A stretch of 9,912 nt of DNA from contig DXMG01000022.1 in NCBI GenBank assembly GCA_019414325.1, forward strand, positions 1 through 9,912, read 5' to 3'. The notes beneath the pieces are model-generated. The model had not been told where the DNA came from. It did no database searches and saw only the letters and a list, made by a program, of their open reading frames with translations. This DNA comes from Collinsella sp. (GTDB lineage: Bacteria; Actinomycetota; Coriobacteriia; Coriobacteriales; Coriobacteriaceae). The translations under genes and the position numbers were made by a program. Shown here piece by piece: positions 4,958 to 9,912 of this stretch. Numbering within the stretch: the first letter of the stretch is position 1; each line of letters opens with the position of its first letter.

Positions 4958-7534
4958 ATGTGCGATTGCACAGATCATAAGGACGAGATTCCTGCCTACG
5001 ACGCGCAGGCCATTGAGTCCAGGTGGATGAAGGCCTGGGAGGACTCCAACCTCTTTGCCGTTGACACCGACGACAGCAAGCCCAAGAAGTACGTGCTCGA
5101 GATGTTCCCGTATCCGTCGGGCGACCTGCACATGGGCCACGCGCGCAACTATACCATCGGCGATGCCATGGCCCGTCAGGCCCGCATGCGCGGTTACGAC
5201 GTGCTGCACCCCATCGGCTTTGACGCCTTTGGCCTGCCTGCCGAGAACGCCGCCATCAAGCACAATACGCAGGCTGCTGCCTGGACGTATAAGAACATGG
5301 ACCAGGCGCTCGCCACGATGAAGCGCATGGGCTTCTCCTACGATCTGGATCGCATGGTCAAGACCTGCAGCCCCGACTACTACCGCTGGGGTCAGTGGAT
5401 CTTTGAGAAGCTGTGGGAAAAGGGCCTGGTCTACCGCAAGAAGAACCCGGTCAACTGGTGTCCTAACTGCAAGACCGTTCTGGCCAACGAGCAGGTCACC
5501 GAGGGTAAGTGCTGGCGCTGCGGCACCGAGCCCGAGAAGCGCGACCTGGAGCAGTGGTACTTCAAGATCACCGAGTACTCCCAAGAGCTGCTCGACGACC
5601 TGGAGAAGCTCCCCGGCTGGCCCGAGCGCGTCAAGCAGATGCAGGCTAACTGGATCGGTCGCTCCGAGGGCGCCGAGGTCGACTTTACCCTGTGCGACCA
5701 GGATGGCGAGCCCATCGAGGGCGATGAGGGCAAGATCACCGTCTTCACCACGCGTGCCGATACCCTTTTTGGCGTCTCCTTCTTTGTCCTGGCTCCCGAG
5801 TACGCCGGCCTGCACGAGCTCGTCGAGGGCACGGAGTACGAGGAGGCCGTCACTAAGATTGTCGAGGACTCCAAGCACATCTCTGCCGTCGAGCGTGCCC
5901 AGGGCACCCTCGAGAAGCACGGTGCCTTCACGGGCCGCTATGTGGTAAACCCCGTCAACGGCGAGAAGGTCCCCGTGTGGGTTGCCGATTATGTCGTTGC
6001 CGACTACGGCACCGGCGCCGTCATGGCCGTTCCCTGCGGCGACCAGCGCGATTTTGAGTTCGCCCGCAAGTATGATCTGCCCATCGTGCCGATCATCCTG
6101 GATGACGATGACCGTGCTGCCGTCGAGGCCAGCGGCGAGACCATCGATACCTTCCATGCCGAGACCGTCGACTGGGATTGCGCCCACGCTGCCGAGGGCA
6201 CGCTCGTCCAGTCCGGCAAGTACACCGGTATGCGCGGCGGCAAGCACTCCGAGGGCGAGGCTGCCATCGTGGCCGACCTCGAGGCCATGGGCTGTGGTCG
6301 TCGCAAGGTCGAGTTCCGTCTGCGCGACTGGCTCATCAGCCGCCAGCGCTATTGGGGCAACCCCATCCCGGCCATCCACTGCGAGCACTGCGGCATCGTG
6401 CCCGTGCCCGAGGATCAGCTGCCGGTGACGCTGCCCGAGAACCTGGACCTGGGCGCAGGCGAGACCCTCGCCGAGTGCAAGGAGTTCTACGAGACCACCT
6501 GCCCGGTCTGCGGTCGCCCGGCCAAGCGCGAGACCGATACCATGGACACCTTCACTTGCTCCAGCTGGTATTACCTGCGCTATACCGACCCGCACAACAC
6601 CGAGCTGCCCTTCTCCAAGGAAGCCGCCGACCGTTGGATGCCCGTCGATAACTACATCGGTGGCATCGAGCATGCCATTCTGCACCTGCTCTACAGTCGC
6701 TTCTTTACCAAGGCCCTGCGCGACCTGGGCCTGCTGAGCGTGGACGAGCCCTTCACCAACCTGCTGTGCCAAGGCATGGTTAAGGACGAGAACGGCGACA
6801 CCATGTCCAAGTCCAAGGGCAATGTCGTGCCCCCGAGCTCGGTCATCGAGCCCTACGGCGCCGACACCATGCGTTTGGCGATCCTGTTTATCGCCCCGCC
6901 CGAGAAGGACTTCGACTGGGATCCCAAGGCCGTTGAGGGCGCCAACCGCTTCATCAAGCGCGCCTGGCGTATCGTTTGGCAGCTCGTCCAGTCCGGCGAC
7001 GCCAACGTGGCCTTTGACAAGTCCGCGCTCGATGATGTCGCGATGAAACTCTATCGCGAGCGTCACCGCACCATCGCCAAGTGCACCGAGGACTTCGATC
7101 GCGGCCAGTTTAACACCGCGATCTCGGCTGTCATGGAGCTCGTCAACGCGGCGAGCGCCTACCTCAACGCCACCGAGGGTACCGCCCGCGACAAGGCGCT
7201 GTGCTACGGCGTGGCTAAGGATATCGTGAGCGTCCTTGCCCCCATCTGCCCGTTCTGGGCCGACGAGCTGTGGCACGAGGCGCTCGGCTGCGAGGGTAAC
7301 GCCTACACCGCCGCCTGGCCCGAGTTCGATCTGGCCGAGTCCGTTGAGGACACGGTGCAGATCGTGGTCCAGGTGCTCGGTAAGGTCCGCGGTCGTGTCG
7401 ACGTTGCCCGCGATGCCTCCAATGAGGATATGCAGGCTGCCGCCGAGGCCGCCGTCGCCAAGTGGCTCGAGGGCAAGGCGGTCGTCAAGGCCATCTGCGT
7501 GCCCGGCAAGCTGGTCAACCTGGTGGTCAAGTAA
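4958..7534 (+). CDS. leuS: Leucyl-tRNA synthetase
   Basis: Charges tRNA-Leu with leucine in the cytoplasm and hydrolyses mischarged products. The 858-residue class I enzyme starts at the ATG at 4958, 5 bases after AAAGGAG; an in-frame ATG at 4940 lies before that site and is rejected. The HIGH motif is HMGH (58-61, within YPSGDLHMGHARNY) and the KMSKS loop is TMSKSK (615-620). A zinc-ribbon candidate has Cys168, Cys171, Cys185 and Cys188; further Cys pairs are at 475/478 and 515/518. The CP1 editing domain lies between, with the threonine-rich TVFTTRADTLFG (261-272) and GTGAVMAVPCGDQRD (351-365). In the first of these Ala replaces the more usual Pro. The C-terminus KAICVPGKLVNLVV (844-857) is typical, and total length is normal for bacterial LeuRS. 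It is transcribed alone, from a promoter within the structured upstream region to the terminator at 7565. Regulation by the leader hairpin is possible but unproven. Confidence 0.97.
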   Translation: MCDCTDHKDEIPAYDAQAIESRWMKAWEDSNLFAVDTDDSKPKKYVLEMFPYPSGDLHMGHARNYTIGDAMARQARMRGYDVLHPIGFDAFGLPAENAAIKHNTQAAAWTYKNMDQALATMKRMGFSYDLDRMVKTCSPDYYRWGQWIFEKLWEKGLVYRKKNPVNWCPNCKTVLANEQVTEGKCWRCGTEPEKRDLEQWYFKITEYSQELLDDLEKLPGWPERVKQMQANWIGRSEGAEVDFTLCDQDGEPIEGDEGKITVFTTRADTLFGVSFFVLAPEYAGLHELVEGTEYEEAVTKIVEDSKHISAVERAQGTLEKHGAFTGRYVVNPVNGEKVPVWVADYVVADYGTGAVMAVPCGDQRDFEFARKYDLPIVPIILDDDDRAAVEASGETIDTFHAETVDWDCAHAAEGTLVQSGKYTGMRGGKHSEGEAAIVADLEAMGCGRRKVEFRLRDWLISRQRYWGNPIPAIHCEHCGIVPVPEDQLPVTLPENLDLGAGETLAECKEFYETTCPVCGRPAKRETDTMDTFTCSSWYYLRYTDPHNTELPFSKEAADRWMPVDNYIGGIEHAILHLLYSRFFTKALRDLGLLSVDEPFTNLLCQGMVKDENGDTMSKSKGNVVPPSSVIEPYGADTMRLAILFIAPPEKDFDWDPKAVEGANRFIKRAWRIVWQLVQSGDANVAFDKSALDDVAMKLYRERHRTIAKCTEDFDRGQFNTAISAVMELVNAASAYLNATEGTARDKALCYGVAKDIVSVLAPICPFWADELWHEALGCEGNAYTAAWPEFDLAESVEDTVQIVVQVLGKVRGRVDVARDASNEDMQAAAEAAVAKWLEGKAVVKAICVPGKLVNLVVK

Positions 7535-7564
7535 GCGCTGCGCGCATAGCTTACATGAAAAGGC

Positions 7565-7601
7565 GGGGGGGACGATTCCGTATGGAGTCGCCCCCTTTTT
7601 T
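7565..7601 (+). terminator. Intrinsic terminator of leuS
   Basis: A G-run (7565-7571) plus ACGATTCC pairs with GGAGTCG plus CCCCC (7584-7595) around a GTAT loop, with a 1-2 base bulge and one G-U pair, and is followed by six T residues (7596-7601). It begins about 30 bases after the leuS stop. Confidence 0.88.
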
Positions 7602-7686
7602 GGTTATGTATACTTGCGACAACACCCAATTATCCATTTCTTGTGGAGAACCTGTGCTCACGCTGACCTGCGGGTTTGTGTTGTGG

Positions 7687-7715
7687 TTGCACGTTTGTGC
7701 AGGTATTGGTATAGT
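7687..7715 (+). promoter_or_regulatory. Promoter of the rimP-nusA-infB operon
   Basis: TTGCAC (7687-7692) and TATAGT (7710-7715) are separated by exactly 17 bp, and the -10 is extended by TG-G directly upstream. This is the best housekeeping-sigma promoter in the window. Transcription would start near 7722, leaving a leader of about 70 bases that contains the terminator at 7741-7773. A small inverted repeat GCAC-GTTT-GTGC (7689-7700) overlaps the -35 box. The remaining bases 7602-7686 show nothing I can identify. Confidence 0.7.
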
Positions 7716-7740
7716 TTGCTTGCAAATGAAGTTGTAATTG

Positions 7741-7773
7741 AAAGAAGTGGGGTTTCGGCCCCGCTTCTTTTTT
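7741..7773 (+). terminator. Leader terminator (candidate attenuator) before rimP
   Basis: AAAGAAGTGGGG (7741-7752) pairs with CCCCGCTTCTTT (7759-7770) over 12 positions, with one G-U pair, around TTTCGG. The T-run spans 7768-7773. It is a complete intrinsic terminator lying between a good promoter and rimP, whose ATG is 20 bases further on, so it should end a fraction of transcripts early. Only about 20 transcribed bases precede the stem, too few for a usual riboswitch or competing antiterminator, which favours control by a protein factor such as NusA itself. Confidence 0.75.
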
Positions 7774-7793
7774 GTATGGATGGAGGTGCCGCA

Positions 7794-8288
7794 ATGGTCA
7801 AGACCAAGACCGAGCAGGCGATCATCGACGCGCTCGAGGCCGTCGCTCCCCAGCACGATGTCGATATCGTCGACGTCGAGCTCGTGGGTGCCACCAAGGC
7901 CCCCTGCGTGCGCGTGCGTATCGAGGGTGCCGAGGGTCAGAGCCTGTCGCTCAACGACGTCACGGCCAACACCAAGTGGGTCGGCGATGTGATTGAGGAG
8001 CTCGACCCCATCTCTTCGAGCTATACGCTCGAGGTGTCGAGCCCGGGTATGGCGCGCCCGCTGCGCCGCCCGTGCGACTTTGCCCGCTTTGTGGGCGAGA
8101 ACTGTAAACTCACCTCCACCGCCACCGAGGGCCGTCGCAAGTACGCCGGCAAGATTGCCGCCGCCACCGAGACGAACGTGACCCTCGAGCTCGAGGACGG
8201 CGAGTCCGTTACCCTCGATTTCTCTGATGTTAAAAAGTGCAAGTTGAAGCCCACCTACGACTTCAAGCCCGCGAAGGAAGGAAAGTAA
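7794..8288 (+). CDS. rimP: Ribosome maturation factor RimP
   Basis: RimP binds the 30S subunit and assists its late maturation. The protein is 164 residues, normal for the family. The start is the ATG at 7794, 7 bases after GGAGG (7782-7786); an in-frame ATG at 7776 precedes that site. The N-terminal domain (about 1-75) is followed by the family signature YTLEVSSPGMARPLRRPCDF (77-96), and a C-terminal SH3-like beta domain (about 97-155: KYAGKIAAA, VTLELEDGESVTLDFSDV) ends in a basic tail. The stop codon is separated from the nusA ATG by a single base (TAAGATG), and the nusA ribosome-binding site lies inside the rimP end, so translation is probably coupled. The order rimP-nusA-infB is conserved across many bacteria. 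Synthesis is probably limited by the terminator in the leader. Confidence 0.95.
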   Translation: MVKTKTEQAIIDALEAVAPQHDVDIVDVELVGATKAPCVRVRIEGAEGQSLSLNDVTANTKWVGDVIEELDPISSSYTLEVSSPGMARPLRRPCDFARFVGENCKLTSTATEGRRKYAGKIAAATETNVTLELEDGESVTLDFSDVKKCKLKPTYDFKPAKEGK

Positions 8289-8289
8289 G

Positions 8290-9537
8290 ATGGCAGCATC
8301 CGACATGATGTCCGCCCTGATGGAGCTTTGCCAGGAGAAGCACATCGACCAGCTCTACCTGATCGACCGCCTGGAGCAGTCGCTCGCCAAGAGCTATGCC
8401 GAGATCCTGCATCTTGAGTGGGGCGCCAAGGTGACCATCGACCGCACCACCGGCAAGATCTATGTCTACCGCCTTGAGCCGATCGACGATTCCATGGACG
8501 AGGAGGGCAACTTCACCGAGTTCGAGGAGATCGACGTCACCCCCAAGAACACGAGCCGCATCGCTGCCCAGCACGCCAAGGCCGAGATCAACGCCATCGT
8601 GCGTAACTCCGCCCGCGAGCAGATCTACGAGGAGTTCTCCGGCCGCATCGGTGACCTCATCAGCGGTACCGTGCTGCAGTCCACGCCCGACTTCACGATC
8701 GTCAAGATTCGCGAGGGCGTCGAGGCCGAGCTGCCGCACTTCGACCAGCGCCGTTACGAGAACGAGCGCAACGAGCGTCCGATGGGCGAGCGCTACCTGC
8801 ACAACCAGCACATCAAGGCCGTGATCATCGACGTTCGCGACCCCAACTCCAACCTGCAGCCGGTTCGTGGCGAGCACAGCCGTCCGCCGATTGTCATCTC
8901 CCGTACCCACCCCGAGCTCATGCGTCGTCTGTTTGAGCAGGAGGTGCCCGAGATCTATGAGGGCACCGTCCAGATCAAGTCGATCGCCCGCGAGCCCGGC
9001 CAGCGTTCCAAGGTCGCCGTCCACTCGCTCGACGACCGTCTGGATCCCGTGGGCGCCTGCGTCGGCCCCAAGGGCAGCCGTGTTCGTGCTGTCGTGGGCG
9101 AGCTCCGTGGCGAGCGCGTCGACGTCATCCTGTGGGATGCCGATCCTGCCGTCTACGTCGCCAACGCCCTGTCGCCCGCTAAGGTCACCCGCGTCCTCAT
9201 CGACGAGGAGAAGGCCTACGCCGGCGTCATCGTGCCCGACGACCAACTGTCCCTCGCCATCGGCAAGGAGGGCCAGAACGCCCGCCTCGCCGCGCGCCTG
9301 ACCGGCTGGCACATCGACATCAAGTCCGAGACCCTTGCCGCCGACATCCTCAAGAACGTTCCCGTTCACGAGGAGCCCGCCGCCGATCTGATCGGTGACG
9401 AGGAGGACGAGGACGTCCGCCGCTGCGAATACGTGTCCGAGGACGGCATCCAGTGCCGCAACCAGGCTCGTCCCGGCTCCCGTTTCTGCGGTGTCCACGA
9501 CACCGACGCCTTCGATGATGCGGAGGACCTGATCTAG
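8290..9537 (+). CDS. nusA: Transcription elongation/termination factor NusA with a C-terminal Cys/His tail
   Basis: NusA binds RNA polymerase and nascent RNA and modulates pausing, termination and antitermination. The ATG at 8290 lies 7 bases after AAGGA within the end of rimP. Domains in order: the N-terminal polymerase-binding domain (about 1-120; LIDRLEQSLAKSYAE at 24-38), S1 (about 121-188; SGTVLQSTPDFTIVKI), KH1 (about 190-285; GACVGPKGSRVRAVVGELRG at 255-274) and KH2 (about 286-352; SLAIGKEGQNARLAARLTGW at 321-340). The acidic repeats of Escherichia coli NusA are absent, as in most non-proteobacterial NusA. After an acidic linker (about 361-375) the protein ends with Cys379, Cys389, Cys400 and His403, spaced C-X9-C-X10-C-X2-H (RRCEY, QCRNQA, RFCGVHD), followed by an acidic tip. 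This resembles small zinc-binding modules of the form C...G-x-x-C...C-x-x-H. The core assignment is certain; the zinc role is inference. Confidence 0.97.
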   Translation: MAASDMMSALMELCQEKHIDQLYLIDRLEQSLAKSYAEILHLEWGAKVTIDRTTGKIYVYRLEPIDDSMDEEGNFTEFEEIDVTPKNTSRIAAQHAKAEINAIVRNSAREQIYEEFSGRIGDLISGTVLQSTPDFTIVKIREGVEAELPHFDQRRYENERNERPMGERYLHNQHIKAVIIDVRDPNSNLQPVRGEHSRPPIVISRTHPELMRRLFEQEVPEIYEGTVQIKSIAREPGQRSKVAVHSLDDRLDPVGACVGPKGSRVRAVVGELRGERVDVILWDADPAVYVANALSPAKVTRVLIDEEKAYAGVIVPDDQLSLAIGKEGQNARLAARLTGWHIDIKSETLAADILKNVPVHEEPAADLIGDEEDEDVRRCEYVSEDGIQCRNQARPGSRFCGVHDTDAFDDAEDLI

Positions 9538-9592
9538 CGCGCAGTCGCGCTGGGTGGGTCCCGGCGCGTCTCCCACGCTCGTTCAGTCTCTA

Positions 9593-9607
9593 GGCACCCA
9601 AGGTGCC
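9593..9607 (+). other. Small hairpin in the nusA-infB spacer
   Basis: GGCACC-CAA-GGTGCC is a perfect 6-bp stem with a 3-base loop, ending 9 bases before the infB ribosome-binding site (AGGTGA, 9617-9622). No T-run follows, so it is not a terminator. It may mark an RNA-processing point or modulate infB translation. The rest of the 91-base spacer shows no gene; the ylxR and L7Ae-like genes often found between nusA and infB in Gram-positives are absent here. Confidence 0.4.
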
Positions 9608-9628
9608 AGAAAGGGTAGGTGAAGTCAT

Positions 9629-9912
9629 ATGGCAAAAGTCCGTGTGTCCACCCTGGCCAAAGAGTTCGGCATGACCTCCAAGGAACTGATGGGTCATCTC
9701 GCCGATATGAAGATTCCCGCTAAGTCCGCTTCCTCCACCTTGGAGGACGCTTATGTCGCCATGGTCCGCAAGCAGCTCGCCTCGGTGATCGAGGCCCGCG
9801 CCCAGGAAGTCGAGGCCGCCAAGCAGGCCGAGGAGCAGGCAGCTGCCGCCGAGGAGGCCGCACGCGCCGCCGAGGCCGAGCGCGAGCGCATCGCCGCCGA
9901 GAAGGCACGCGA
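9629..9912 (+). CDS. infB: Translation initiation factor IF-2, 3' end missing
   Basis: IF-2 is the GTPase that brings initiator fMet-tRNA to the 30S subunit. Only the first 94 codons are inside the window. The ATG at 9629 is 6 bases after AGGTGA. Residues 1-50 (MAKVRVSTLAKEFGMTSKEL, then MGHLADMKIPAKSASSTLED) match the small IF-2 N-terminal helical domain, in which a hydrophobic-rich helix pair precedes a conserved K-x-x-x-S-[ST]-L stretch. From about residue 55 the sequence becomes an Ala/Glu/Arg-rich helical linker, as is usual before the G domain in actinobacterial IF-2. The GTPase motifs lie beyond the window. It is third in the rimP-nusA-infB operon, and the neighbouring genes support the call. 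Confidence 0.93.
   Translation, partial: MAKVRVSTLAKEFGMTSKELMGHLADMKIPAKSASSTLEDAYVAMVRKQLASVIEARAQEVEAAKQAEEQAAAAEEAARAAEAERERIAAEKAR

Noticed and set aside
5738..5773. TTRADT in place of TTRPDT in the LeuRS editing domain as a sign of lost editing
   Set aside because: The threonine-rich core and the GDQRD aspartates are intact; the Pro to Ala change alone does not imply an editing defect.
4919..7276. A 785-codon open frame on the minus strand, opposite leuS
   Set aside because: It is the mirror of a highly biased GC-rich gene. Its translation is Leu/Val/Gly/Asp-rich low-complexity sequence without domains, and leuS on the other strand has every family motif.
7236..7793. A longer N-terminal extension of RimP reading back into leuS
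   Set aside because: The frame is open only by chance; the extension crosses the leuS terminator, the operon promoter and the leader terminator, and a proper GGAGG site precedes the ATG at 7794.
7535..7793. An initiator tRNA gene (metY-like) ahead of rimP, as in Escherichia coli
   Set aside because: No cloverleaf, no T-loop GGTTCRA sequence and no acceptor stem pair can be found in the interval.
8263..9576. 437-codon minus-strand open frame opposite nusA
   Set aside because: Antisense shadow of nusA codon bias; no recognisable domain and no ribosome-binding site.

Overview
The window is a high-GC bacterial chromosome segment with compact, mostly plus-strand genes, strong AAGGAG-type ribosome-binding sites, and no tRNA, rRNA, CRISPR array, insertion sequence or phage gene that I can see. 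GC-rich codon use, a sucrose-type GH32 enzyme, the particular IMP dehydrogenase type and the rimP-nusA-infB order suggest a gut actinobacterium of the Coriobacteriia, most likely Collinsella or a close relative. The taxonomic call is an inference from general gene character, not from a search.

Layout. Bases 1-1448 hold the end of a GH32 beta-fructosidase / sucrose-6-phosphate hydrolase whose start lies before the window. A 13-bp hairpin follows, then a degenerate Cys/Met-metabolism PLP-fold protein (1544-2548) that has Arg where the family has its PLP-binding lysine. It ends tail to tail, overlapping by 11 bp, with a small minus-strand ModE-like winged-helix regulator (2538-2882). A divergent promoter region (about 2883-3075) separates that regulator from guaB (3076-4587), an IMP dehydrogenase that matches the Tritrichomonas foetus enzyme residue for residue in numbering. 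The 370 bases between guaB and leuS carry no conventional gene but are full of secondary structure: a ~97-bp imperfect palindrome, two further hairpins, an extended -10 promoter and a 119-bp inverted repeat with 29-nt arms that ends just before the leuS ribosome-binding site. leuS (4958-7534) encodes leucyl-tRNA synthetase and is closed by an intrinsic terminator.

The last block is the classical translation/transcription operon rimP-nusA-infB (7794 to the window end). It has a good promoter at 7687-7715 and a complete intrinsic terminator inside the short leader before rimP, which looks like an attenuator. NusA carries a C-terminal Cys/His cluster beyond its KH domains. infB is cut by the window edge.

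How the genes relate: guaB (GTP supply), leuS (charging of tRNA-Leu), rimP (30S maturation), nusA (elongation and termination) and infB (initiation) are growth-linked housekeeping genes with highly biased C-ending codons. The first two genes use codons more loosely and look like moderately expressed accessory metabolism. I see no new multi-gene defence or mobile system. The points most worth a second look are the lysine-less PLP-fold protein, the NusA tail, the rimP leader terminator, and the structured guaB-leuS intergenic region.
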